Made by a program: the position numbers and the translations under genes. This document shows positions 23,753-36,900 of a stretch of 64,000 nucleotides of DNA, one piece after another; within the stretch, counting starts at the first letter, position 1; the number at the start of each line of letters is the position of its first letter. Source of the DNA: Anisakis pegreffii (lineage: Eukaryota; Nematoda; Chromadorea; Rhabditida; Anisakidae); contig JAPYMA010000822.1 of NCBI GenBank assembly GCA_035041965.1, positions 1 through 64,000 on the forward strand, read 5' to 3'. The notes below the pieces were generated by a model. The model had not been told where the DNA came from and made no database searches. It saw only the letters and a list, made by a program, of their open reading frames with translations.

Positions 23753-26700
23753 CTGCATTGTAAATTTGTATATTCAGTTAACAAGTTCAACACTGATTTG
23801 ATGAGAGATTAATTCAATCGTGAAAACTTGTCATTAGAATATTTTTTTGTTCAACCAGTCAACGTTGAAAACTTGGAGCACCAGTAGAGTCTATTCTAGA
23901 TAAGACTATAACTTGCATGAACCGAATATCTAAACGTGGCCACTTATTCATTTATCATAATTGCATCAAGGTGTTTCGAAAAGTCAAGAACACTTTTATG
24001 CTCATACGATGCGAAATTTTATTTAGACGACAGATGAAGCAAATAATTCAATTTTCAGAAACAGCCGAATTAAAACAATACAATAGTTGAGAAGACAATG
24101 ATGAGAAGACAACACGAGACTGAAACATACGAAAAAAACAGAATTATACGGTACAAAGAATAAAATCGTATCTGGAACCAATTTTTGAGCGCTCTTCATG
24201 AGTTTCACATGTAAATGAATATTCATAAGTGAACTGACATGACAATTCTGAAGAATATTAGTCAGTCACTCCAATGAAAATATTAAAAAGAATGCGAACT
24301 ATCTACAGGAACCCAAATACCGACGAGATTAGATTAATGGAATAATTATTGGCAGAAAAGTACTCAACGAATTAGCGCAAGCAAATCCGCGAGAAATCAT
24401 TAAATGTCAGGTGCTACTGAAGCTACAGATGAGACACTTTGTTAACTGGGGCTTTAGTTTCTTGACAGCGAACAGTAATACATCATCAACAACAATGAAT
24501 CTATTACATTAGCATATTTGCACTGATTTGGCTCATTCCGATATAATGTCAATATAACTGATCATCGCTTCATTTCATTGTTTTGAAATCGCAAACAGTA
24601 TGACTGCAAAAAACGAATCCTATAGACCGAACGAGTCGAAATCACTAGCTGTCGAATAATCTTTTGCACCACAAATTGCATTGCTCCTAATCCAAAAAAT
24701 ATTTACTGTACGAGTTAACCTATGCTAATTGACAGATATGCATGAATATGAAATTCTGCGATAAATAACGTTCAACTCGTGAAAGGGATTAACAGTGGTT
24801 GGAAGGTGATCATATGATATAACTGAAAGTGATTAGTTAATCAGATTAATGCACAGATGAATGGAAGGACGAATTGAATTGGTTGATGAAAAAAATGACA
24901 ACTTTATACAGTATGGGAAGATGACTTTTGATTACCCTAACAAAATTTTCTCGGATGACATAAATGTGAACAATACTCATGCTCATCGATTCATTTGAAT
25001 CGCTTTTTGACACTGTTAGCACTGCGTATAGTATCAACATTTTACAGAAATACTCCGAAAACAATTAATTTAATCTTGCAATGAAAAATTATTGTAGATT
25101 TGCACACCGAAAATTGTTTTATTCAGATATTCCCTCCCATTAAATCGCAATTTCATACGAGAAAATTTTTTTGAAAAGGAGGAGTAATGGCTGTCATGAC
25201 TAAAGTTTTTACGTCTAGCTCATTCAATTTGTTAACGTGCAGTTGAATGAAGCGAAAATGGTGCAATTAATAGCGATAAGCAACAAATGTGACTGTTTTC
25301 AAATCAGTTCGATTCAGCATCAAATTGTGAAACTATAAAGTACCAAATTTGCGCATTAATTGCAATGACGATAGCGGCTCCACTCACGGTAAACTGATCC
25401 TCATTAACGCTCATGCCCAGGTGAATACTGTCAACTAAAGCGAAAACTTCTTATCCAATACAGCATTTGAACTTACACAATTGCATCGCTTAAGTGATAA
25501 ATTTTGTTCCACTCTTAATTCGAGCCATCGATGAAACATTAAGTAACAGTTTATATCTAGAGATGAGGTTGCTCTAAACAGATAATTGAGACAAAAACCG
25601 TGCGTTAGAAGGTCAATCTTTGAAACCGGGACTTTTTTAAGTGCACTGAAATGGACGCAATGTAAACAGATTAATTGCATGCTGAGTGGATAGTTTGGTA
25701 CTGGTAGAATCGGTTGTGATAACAATATCATTCATGATATGAAAAAAGTTAATAGCAATAATGCAATGCCAGCGACATCAACAAACTTACGATGTACAAT
25801 AAAATTTCTCGATGCATTCATTTCTGTAATCAACGTTCAAATGCTCAATCACAGTTTCGTTGTACGGGATGAATTACATTAGTATACACACTTCAAGAAG
25901 AATAACTCGAGAGTGTTTTTCTTTGAAAAATACGATCATAATGCCTTTTCCTTCAATCACTCAAATAATTGCACGTTTCATTGTGACACACCGAAACAAT
26001 TAGTTGCATGCTGAGTGGATACTTTGGCACTGGTAGAATCGGTTCTTATTATTCATATGGATTTATCACTTTGCTACATTAAGAGTTAACACTTTTCTGT
26101 TCAAATAAGTTTGGTTTCGCAATAAACGATAAATTGTGATGCAAAGGAGTTTCGGAATGTTCAATTGTTTCAGACTGAAAAGTTATTCATAAGTAATCGG
26201 ATAGCGATAAACACGGTCGGAATCATTGGTATTTGTTCAACATCAGATTGTTTGCACAAATCTTGACTTAATGAGCGGCATTCTATTATAAATGCTTCTC
26301 AATCAACTTAAAAGGCGCCAACAGTAGGTGCAGAAAATTTGCGAGAGATCATTGGACGTCATTCACTCACAACTGTCAAACGGTAACGGATTGTGTTTGC
26401 TAAGTTACTGGCTTGAGGTGTAATTTTATGATCTCATCTCTATTTCAAGTGTCATTCAATCATTTCTGCTGCATTGACGAGTGAAAGATTTTTGGAAATT
26501 GAACATCAAATGGATGTTAATTCAATGAATTATTGAGGTGAATGCCTTGAATGATTGTTGAACTTCAAATGAATACAGAATATTCATTGTGCAAAGAATC
26601 GTTGACGACTGGCCGACTTCCTCGTTCCTGTCGTTTAACATAGAGACAATTATTCTACTTGCGGTATTTGGTAGTCGTCTGTCACCTTGAACGTGTATGC

Positions 26701-27782
26701 TCTATTACTGAAGTTATTGCATGAAGAAACAACACCAAAAAACCATCAATAGCAATAACAACAACAGTATCACTAAGACGAATAACAACAAGAAGCGCTT
26801 TGCAAAGCTATTTACACATTCACCGGAGGCAACATAAAAAATATGCATTCAACAGCATTCACAAAAAACATTAATTAGCACTAATTTCCGAATTGGCAAC
26901 CTAAACTGGCGGTCCTTAATCGAGCATTAATTATAATGAAAACTAAGAATCTGAATATTCGATTCAATGCGATATGTGCAGCATTAATCAGTAACAATAT
27001 TCGGGTTATACCTAAGTGCTAATTGTTCCATTTTTCATAAACTTTTAAGGTCCACAATCAATCAGCATAACAAAAATTTTTTACGCATCACTCAGATATA
27101 AACTTCCTGGAGCATGGGAATGGCGGAAAACTCATTGCCCAACTGAAATAATACGAGAGAATACGCTAAACATTCATGCCCACATTTCAGTTCTATACTT
27201 TTCGGAAAAGTGCGACATGCAAACTATTTATTCACTTCATTGCTAAAATGAATTCTGAAAATCACAGGCACGAATGGGGGAAAAACGAAAAATAATTTTT
27301 CCTTCTAATAGTAATTTTCAAATTGTAGATTTTTGTTGAAGTAAACTTCAAACTGAAAGACGGAGCGAGATTCACTCAAAGTCAATTAGTAGTAGTATGA
27401 AAGAAGCGATGCCTCATTACTTTTGAATAGTTTATTTAAAAATACTTAATCTTAATTAATACTAATTAATGTTGGTTGAATAGCGTTTTGAACGTGTCTG
27501 AATGAAATAAGAATGGCGCAATCGAGATCACAGAACGGTTATCAATTAAATCGACATCTTTTTAAGAAACAATCAATCACCACTGAATCTTTTTAGGTGC
27601 ATTACAAGATCGTTACAACAGATAATTTATCGATATCTTACATCATGCACACAATTTTTTAGCAACAATTACATATTGTGTAAATGTATGACGACATTAG
27701 ATTCGTTGCAAAAATTTTTATATAAAATGAATAGGTTTTAATCGAATTTATTTAGAATAAGCACGCTGATGGACCAAACAAG
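23753..27782. other. Long gene-poor stretch, possibly intron of FGF or of the plus-strand candidate
   Basis: No certain exon. Several splice-bounded open segments on the plus strand have plausible codon use (24356-24410, 25127-25183, 26334-26417, about 27095-27200), but each is short enough to arise by chance. A 43-bp motif occurs twice (25673-25716 and 26001-26044). Confidence 0.4.
25673..26044. repeat. Direct repeat of about 43 bp, 328 bp apart
   Basis: The phrase GCATGCTGAGTGGATA followed by TTTGG.ACTGGTAGAATCGG is present at 25673-25716 and 26001-26044 with only a few mismatches. The DNA between the copies is unrelated. It could be a paired regulatory element or ends of a small insertion. 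Confidence 0.55.
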
Positions 27783-29594
27783 ATAATGGGAGAAAAACGG
27801 AGAGCTTGATATGGCAAACGACTGTATTTGATTGTGAAGGTGTACTGAGTAATGAAATAATTAACGAATTCAAGACGCATATGGAAGGATTATTGTCACT
27901 GCAACAACTTTTGGCACCTTATGGTAAAACTAAAGATTGAATAGCAAAATTCAGAACCCGATGAGTTATGTAGAGAATTTCAAAAGGGCACGTTTGAAAG
28001 TAAAATATTTCCCGAAAAAGAAGCGCTCCACACTCAAGATTTATAGAGGAAACATGACCAAATCAACGAAACCAGATTCACCTGATAACGAGTTGAACAA
28101 GAGCCAAGTAGCAATAATTCTGTCGTATCGCATAACAGATCCGCATTACTCATACATGGTGCCTGATAACTGAATGTACATATACACCACTTCTGCTAAA
28201 ATCATTTCAAACATTCAAGCGATTACTTCGTCAAAAATTATCGGTTGTCTTCCAGGTGATCGATCGCTCACATTGAAAAACGGTCGATTATTTCACTTCT
28301 TGCAGTGTGTAAGCAGGTTTCTTTCCTTGCTTTAACTCACAAACTGACTATTGCTTTAGGAAGTTAATTGGTTGTACATATGCAGTAGCTACTTTAGCGA
28401 TCAACTCAGATAAAACAAAAGCATATCGGAAGGTAGTGACACTAGAAGGAACACAAAGTGAAGGTACAAAAGTGAGGGCAATGATATTGTTGATATAACG
28501 TTCTAGAAACGTGTTTTGACTCACATAAAACAATTCGTAATTCAGATGAAATTCAATCAAATTCCATTGAATCGAATCACATCCAATCTTATTGAATTTC
28601 AAAAACCTATTTCTAATCGTTGAAGGGATTCAATGTTGATCCAGTTGAATAAATAAGAAACATTGAAATATGACACGTTTTCTAATTGCTCAGTATAACT
28701 TGTGATTTCTTAAATTATCATCATGATGAATTTATATAGCCAACAGATGTTGGATGTATTGTTCTGTCAGTCTTGATAATTTTCATCTTATTCTTGGCTT
28801 CTTCAGTTCTCATCCAGAAACTTCAAAAGGCGTACACAAAACGTGAAATGGGGTTGATCCATGTCAAAAATTTTTATCTGATAGCAAAACATTGGAAGTG
28901 GATGAAGGGAACTTGTGAAATGGACGAACAAATCAAAGGTGAGAATAATTCGTTGACATGTTCATTTTAATCTTTCAACGAATCTACTCCACAACGCTTT
29001 CTTTCGGATCGTTTCTTACTGATCACTCTTCTTAATTCCAATCAACTGTCATTTGCTTCAGTTATGAAAATATTCATTTCATGGATTTAAGACGCACGAT
29101 GAATTGTTCGTTCATCATTGCTACTAATATAATTTACCATGCAATATTGGCGTTATCCCATATTGTTAACACTCTCCGCGATCAATGAATTTTATTGCGA
29201 CCTGAATTGTCGCCCGACTACTGAAATATCTCAAACCGAACCACACTAAAAATTGTTCTTCGAGTTTACTTGCTCATAGTTTTCAATATTTACCTAACAG
29301 TTTCATAAATGAAGGAAGGATTCCGGGAACAATAACCGCTATCTAATTTAACTGCATATGGACAATCAAGTGAGCAATCAAACATCTCATAATAACGGAA
29401 TGGAATGACCATGAAATGAGTGTGTCCATTGATCGCTTTCAATTCTACCGTTATTTTGTTGGTAAACAAATAAATTGGAATTTTATTTTATTCTACGACA
29501 ACTGTGTTCGTCGCGTGTGTATAAAACAGAGTTCAATAAAGATGGTGACAATCATGACGAAGATTCAAAACGTTTGCTCGTGAACGAACAATGA
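27783..29594 (+). CDS. Tentative gene: single-pass membrane protein, 3' exons only
   Basis: Four splice-bounded segments join in one frame: 27783-27923, 28256-28308, 28740-28938, 29530-29594 (phases 1, 0, 1, then stop). The third codes for a clear membrane span (VGCIVLSVLIIFILFLASS) followed by a basic stretch (QKLQKAYTKR), and the last for an acidic tail ending LLVNEQ. Codon third positions resemble the neighbouring real genes. I do not recognise the family. The first acceptor (27782) lacks a pyrimidine tract. Possible upstream exons exist at 22410-22585 and 26334-26417, which would make the gene interleave with the FGF on the other strand. Chance assembly cannot be excluded. Confidence 0.35.
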
Positions 29595-32500
29595 AAATCA
29601 CGCAATGATTTCTGCAAAACTTAACTGTATCACGTTGCCAATGCGTACCGCTCGATCAGTTGCTGGAGAACACCTGTAAAGAATCTGTATCATGTAGAGT
29701 GGTCAGCGTTGGGAAATAAGTTGTGCGGCTCAACAACCAAATATTCAGTTCTTATATCATGTGTACGGTCCAAAAGACGATTGTGTCGGTGTTGAAGCGG
29801 ATAGACCAATGGAAAAAATACTGAATAGAATTTGGGATTAGTGGCCGTTAAGATGTCTGCAGAATGTCACAATGACTTTTGAGGAATCAATCCACTGTAA
29901 ACTGAGCGATTGTAGGATAGAGGAGTGCAATTAGCACGACTTTACAAAACACGGCTCCGAAAACAAAGGCACTCTTTGAGCACAGCCGACGTGAGAGAAA
30001 ACGAGCGCAGAGGGCGAATGCATGAGCATCATCCTCCGTTCACTCGACACTGTTGGGCGGAGTCAGATGCATGTTGAACTAGCTTGAGAGACAGACCCTG
30101 TCCTGATCTTCGTATGGTGATATTCATATCCCGTTGCTTCTCTTCCAGTGCCCACCCCTCATCTTCTCTTTTGAGGTGCAACGTGAGCTTCCATCAAGTT
30201 TCTTCCATTTGCTGATCAAGGCACGGATAGATTTGAACAGGCCGGATCGTATCCATGTTTTTGGCATAAATACTGATCGTTAAGTCTTGTAGGCAAATGG
30301 CGTTCTCATTCTATCTCATCTATATAAAATTTCAGAAGCTTGAAAAGTATAGACTAAATTATGTCCAAACGACATTCTTTCACATTTGCAAATTTCTTCG
30401 CTTTCGTTGCAATGAATAAACGGCGCTGATTACCTGAGTATTGGAAGTCGAAAAGTTGGAAATGAGAGACTTCATGAACCTTCAAGAAAATATTCACTGA
30501 TTCAGTATGTGCTGGATTTTTGAAATGTGACTATTAGATGTTGTGAAGCTGTTGAAGAGGATACGATGGAATGGAATGGATCACTGAACTGATTGATTTT
30601 ATTAGTTTCAGTAACAATTTAAAATCAGAGTTAGTCACAATGATATAAGTTCGAAATGCTACATCACTAATCATGTGCTTGTAAAGAACGAGTGAAAAAG
30701 ACTGAAATTCAGAACAATGGTCATACTCATTGATAATAAAAGTGACAATAATGCTGATATTAACTGTGATATTGGTAACGTTGATAACAGTGGTTATAAA
30801 TGTAGATTGTTGGTACATGGAAAAGGTAGTCAAGCATTTTTTTTGGGGGTGAGGGGGAGGGGGCGGGGGGCGGGGGTGGGTGGGGGTTGCTACTGAGAGC
30901 ATTTCGTTGCCAATCTGAGTCAGTAAAGGCGTCGGAGTCTACTCATAACGCGATCTATAGGGCAGTCATTGACCTAGCTGTTACCTGCTAATGTAACCAT
31001 GATACGTTCAACACTTTATTCATTCACTGTTATTTGAACACAATCATTGCAACAAACCATTGCTATTTCATTTCGGGTTATAGTTTATTGTTGTAAACAA
31101 GAAACTGAGAAACAAGCATAAGAAATGGTTTGCCCACTTAACATTACATAATCAATGTCATGATTCGCAACGAATGCTGAATTGATTGCAGCAGTTACAG
31201 GTATTTGGATGGAGTCTGATTGATTTAGCTCATGATAGCTCTGAGTGAAGGAGAAGGATTTCTCTGATCTTCATTTCCAGAAATCCAGCAAATTTTCATT
31301 ATCTTAAGTAAAAAAAGAGGGAGATGAAAGTGCATCACTGTTATCCAAATGACTGGAGTGAACACCTCAAAACTGCGCTAAAAACTTGAATAACCAACGA
31401 TCAAAAGTGAATCAGTCATCGCGAGGGAATGAATATTGTTGCAACATTTATTATACAAAAGCTTGTCTTGCATCATCTGCGTTATTCACGATGGCATTTT
31501 CAAACAGCAATGGATCTTTATGCCAGTAAAAGCGTACAGTCCACATGCTCAGTACGAGAACAGGTTGCGGTTCAAACTGTATGATAGCTAAATTCATTTA
31601 GAAGTTATGAAATTTCTACTTGCGATTAGTATTCGTTCAACAACAACAAACATAACTCATTTGCAAGTAGTGTTCAACACAAAATAGACATTGCACGAAA
31701 ATTACTGTGGAGAAGGCAACGGAAATATCCGTGATTCGAAATCTCATGATTGATTTAGTCGTGAACTGCTGGAGTGACCAGATCATGGCTCATTTAGTTC
31801 CTCAATTCTTCGAATGTATGCGCAAAAATTTTGAAAAGTACTCAAGTTCTTAGGAAAGAGAGTCAAATCAATCAAAAAATGGCAGCTTTTATTATTTTGA
31901 CATCAACATTAGTTAACAATTTTAACGCTCCCATCATTGTTGCGTTGGAAGTACCCACTTTAAAATAGTATAAACTATGCATGCGCGTCCGTTTCGCCCT
32001 TCCACTGCAACTCAGTTTTGTGCTTTGAAGTTAAGACGTTTAAAAACATACCTCGGTCACGTGGCATCATCTTTGATGTTAGATAATCATGGACTTGTGA
32101 AATGTGAATGAACTCGTAGAGAAGCCAAAATTTGAAATGAACTTCTAACAACGAATCAGAAAGTTTGGGACTCGAAAAAGCGAAAAGTGCACGAAAAGCA
32201 TCGGATGAAAGATCGCAGCTAACATAATACTAAAGACCGAATGTCAGTCGAACGTTTGCTATTAAATAAGAATTGAACACATAAAATGATGTTTCATTCG
32301 TATCAAAATTTAGGTGTGTTTGAAATGAATTCTTAATTATAAGAAACGACTGCCAATACAATGACTGTAATTTTATTTGCATGTTAAATAGGAAGTACTT
32401 TCACGTACAATGACACAGAATGACTATGTTAAAACTTCATAAAGCAATGAAACAAAATTCGTTATTCGAATGATCAATTAAATATTAATGAGACATAGAA

Positions 32501-33944
32501 TATACATGACTTGATGATTTCAAAACTGACTGAAAAGAATAACAGAAACTGTATCAGCAGTGATAATATAAGCACTCTTGCAATGTAAGCACATGTAAGC
32601 ACATAATATGAGCACATTCAATTAATTCATTTACAAAGGCGGTGAATCAACACAAAGAATATTTAAAAATTCGGATCGAATGTACGCACGGTAGCAATGA
32701 GATGAGAGCATTTTGGTGATTTGCTTAGTTCGACGTATTAAATAGGACGCACTGCATAAATGCATGTTCCAAATCAATAGTATAATGCAGTTATCCCAGG
32801 TAATTTGCTTTCAAAAATGCAATTGCTGAAAGTGTTCAATCCTGCGTATCTTCCGCCTATTCTAAATTTAAAGGTGGACAAACATTACAGAAGGTAATCA
32901 ACAAACATGAATTGTAGAAGAAATGATTGAAAAAAGAGAGTGCAAAAAAAGACGAGCAAATGAACGCAACAACCACACACATTAGCGCTTTGAAGTGAAA
33001 TCAGACGTGGTATAACTCAAGAGAATAAAAGGATAACAGTATAAGGTGTGACTAAAAACATCAATGAAATACGAAAGAAATTCAGAGGACTGTTGAATAA
33101 ATGCACATGAAATAGCCACATTTATGACGAACACTTCAACAATGCTTCATAACATATTTAGAAGTGATGCAAGCAATGCATGAAGATCATTTTCCTAAAA
33201 ACTTAATTGGTTGAAACAACAATGTTATTGTCAGCATGAATGTTCAGTGGAGCGCTGTTGCAGTGCTATGGAACATATTTATTCAAATGTGAATTTGCAT
33301 ATTCATGGCTGAATAACTGAAGAATCACGATTATATTTGTAGCATAATGAACAGAGCAAATCGACAAATAAGCGACATCCAAAAAACATTCCTAATGGGC
33401 CAATAATAAAATAATGCACTATATCTCATCACTTCAATCAAAACAGTGTTTATTCTTTATTGCGAATCCTCGCTTAAGAAACTTTTGTACTTTTGCAGAC
33501 AATCATGAACGAATTTGAATCATCTTCTAGAACGCTCTCTATTCCCTTGCTTCATTTACTCTACTGGGCATAACACTGGTTAACTCACATCTATGAAATT
33601 TTCAGATTTTTCCGAATGCATAATTCAAAAGGTACTTCAGAACTGATTAGTAGCGTATTCCAATTTTGAACAAATCATTAATTACGAAGAATTCATCACT
33701 TTGTTACGGTGTTAGTTTACTGGTTCGAATTTTGAGCGTAATCAGCGACGAAACAAATAATCACAATGATAATGGAATGATTTCAGTGATTGATTTCTTG
33801 TTCAGATTTCACACTTGTGCTTCTCTTTTAGAAGCTGCTGTTCTGCTTCCTCGTGCAAAACTCTCCTGAAAGAAATTTTTTTTCAAAGAAACGTTTCAAC
33901 TCAAATTGTTCTTGGTCTTTAGAAATCAGCCGATAAATGAATGC
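29595..33944. other. Gene-poor intergenic region
   Basis: No exon chain recognised in 4.3 kb. Two parts stand out: a relatively GC-rich segment at about 29985-30260 with GGGCGGAGTC and CGAGCGCAGAGGGCG, which could be a promoter or first exon, and the G-rich tract at 30845-30888. Confidence 0.45.
30845..30888 (+). other. G-rich tract, predicted G-quadruplex
   Basis: Seven G-runs of 3-6 bases are separated by one to three bases, preceded by a T-run, in an otherwise AT-rich region. This satisfies the usual G-quadruplex pattern on the plus strand. Confidence 0.8.
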
Positions 33945-36900
33945 TCATCGTACATTGCTTATGGTTTCATTGTCGTGTGACGATGATTGAAGATTGCCGG
34001 TTGCTCGTGTGTCTCCATGATCCCATTCGTCATCTTTTTGCATGAGTGGCTGTGTGCCGGGTGACGTATATGCTGCTGGAAGATAATCTTGATGTTGACG
34101 TTCTTTTTCATCTGATAATTGCTGATTTCGAGCACTGAAATGTAAGTTAATTCACATGAATAACACCCGTACGTGCGGCGAATATCACCACTTGCTACCG
34201 TCAACAGTTTCATTTGTTCAGAATGAGTGCAGATTATTAAAACGAATCAGTTCCATACCCCAGAATTCGAAACTGAACAAAACAGAAATGTATAGGTAGA
34301 CCGGATCAGCGCAATTTCAGCTCCCCACTCAAAGAGTTTTACATTCTATCGGTCTACCAACTTTTTAATTGTTATGTGGCAGGTGGGACCAGCATTTTTA
34401 GAAGATGAAGAAGAGTTTCTTGCATCTATCAAAAATGCTCATGCCTAGAGTTCAGACATCATCCTGAAACATCAGGAGAGCAAATCATGCTAATGTTATG
34501 ATTTGAAAGTAAATAAACACCGGAGAATTTCATAGTATATTGGAACACATTGACTGCAAAGTAGTGATGGGTTCCGAGCGAAAGTTCGGTCGGTCGTAAT
34601 CCGACCGAGTTGGCATTTCGTCATTCCGACAGTCGGAATTCCAACCGGCTGTCGGCATGGTTCGGTCGGAATCCGACCGATTTGGCATTTCATCATTCCC
34701 ACCGACTTTCCAAATTGCTCGGTTGGAATCCAACCGTCGGGATTCCGACCGAAATTGTCGGATTATTCCGAGCAGTTGTCGGTCGGATCCCATCGCTACT
34801 ACAAAACAATTATTGAAGCCATTGCGTTTTTTGCACCTTCGGTTACTGCTGCAAAATACAGTAAGGTTTTTGATGTAGGGTTGTATCTGAACTTTAAACT
34901 GATGTTTATTGATATAAGATTTTTGTTAGGTGAATCAAGTGTTCTCGCAAAAAGCAACTCACATCACATAGAATATGATCAACAGGATGATGAAAATAAT
35001 TGATACACCCAACAAACAGCCAAGAACGATCGTCCAAACGCGATACGCTGACGATACGTCGCCGACCTATAAGTGAGGTGTATTTCGGTAGTTCTAATTG
35101 AAAAGCTGGATGTATTTCACGTGTTCATGCTGACTGAGGTTCGCATACGACGTACGTGACAATCACAAAACAGCTTTGTAAAAATTCATTGGTTATAATC
35201 AAAAAGATTGACTAATTGAAAACATTAGGTTAATTGCATGTTGATTCATGAAGCTTTCTGCTTTCGAGCAAATCATCAGAGCAGTACGGAAAAGCCATAA
35301 GTTTGCTTCTGAAATTACTGGTAGGGAAAGCAACTGAAAGATTGCTAGAAATCGTGAAGTGTTTAGGAGCACTGGAAGACGGCCTGAATGAAAATTCTAG
35401 ATGAAAAATTTTGCGGATGAAGTTTAGGGATTAGTTCGTTCACTCACACTGCTCTGTAGAATCTGCGGTTCCTGTAGGCAAGTTGTTTGATTGGCATCCA
35501 TACCATAGGCACATACTTGACAGTTGGTAACCTTGAATCAGTCACTCATCTTGCTTTTTATGAAGATGATAAAAATTCTACCAACATTTATTGAAAATGA
35601 ATAAATCTGTTGGTCACTGTTATCGGAAGAAGGTCACTTTTGATTACAATTCATTGTAAGTTTGAAAGATGACAAGGAAGTTGGGTGAAATATAAATTAT
35701 ATGATCAACTGACGTGAGATCAGTTGATGAAAGTGGTTAGATGAAATTCATTTGTTATAACTTATAATTATGCAGAAACGTTCGACGTATGGAGAAATGA
35801 ATTTGAATACGAGGACAATCAATTCTCACTTGAACCCCACTGTATTCGCAAGATTGCACAACGCCAGTAATTGATGAAACGCATACTGCAGAACTAGAAT
35901 CACCAGGTGTAGGTGTGCAAGTCAGATCACAACTTGGTCCTTGCTTACCATTCGCACATTGTACACTATACTCCAACTGGAGTCTGAAAGTAAAACATTC
36001 ATGAATACTGAAAAGCATGACTTTCAGCCAAGGCATCCACATTCAGCCATCACATAATGAATAAGGTAGATGGAATTATAACTACGACAGCGTTCCTGGA
36101 GAGTCTTTACTTGAAAAAAAAAAACAAGAAACTAATACTCAAAACAACGCGCTTTCTTGGAACGTCTATCATATACTTCGATATTTTACTTTCCATCGAG
36201 GATGCACAAGTATAACGGCTTGAGCGATACACAAATCTATCTCCACTTTCAATATATTTTCAAAATAATGTGAAATAATAATAGTGACTGAATTTTTATT
36301 CTACTTTAAAATGAAACGACTCCATGCATCAATGCTCTTGATAAAAGATTGCATCAGCCGAGCACGAATTTCATGCTTACAGTATTTTCAGATGGAATGT
36401 GAATATATTAAATTTACTGGGTTTGTTGCAGAATACCAGTGGCAGTAGTTGACGTTCCGGCGCCCTGTGAAGCATCATAATTGGCTAACGGTATAACAAA
36501 CGTATCCACAAGAACGACATAATTATAGAACTCAAGTTGAGCGGTCTGTTGATCAATTACGACACCCAAATGATGAACAAAGACATCGATTGCCATCTTC
36601 AAAAAGAACGAGTATTTTTTTTTCAATTGATTTTGAGACGATGATTTACAATGCAGTGAAGGCAAACAGCTGCCGACGTTGATTTATGATGTCGTCAATG
36701 CCAGTTTCGGATTTCAGCTGATAATGAATCGGTTCCTACTTGCACTCAATATGTTTCCTTCATTGACCTTATGCTGTCAGTGTGCGATAATCCGACCGAC
36801 CATCATTCAATAAGATGGTCACTTCAAAACACCAATTTCTTTAATGTTAAAGCCAGAAACGGAACTGAACACAGTAAGACATTTAGAGAAGACGAACTTA

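Noticed and set aside
30534..30902. 122-codon minus-strand frame with a proline run
   Set aside because: The proline run is only the G-rich tract read on the other strand; the rest has no domain or splice context.
34496..35003. Several overlapping frames with repeated SDR/FGRNP-like phrases
   Set aside because: All are translations of the palindromic repeat units of the hAT MITE.
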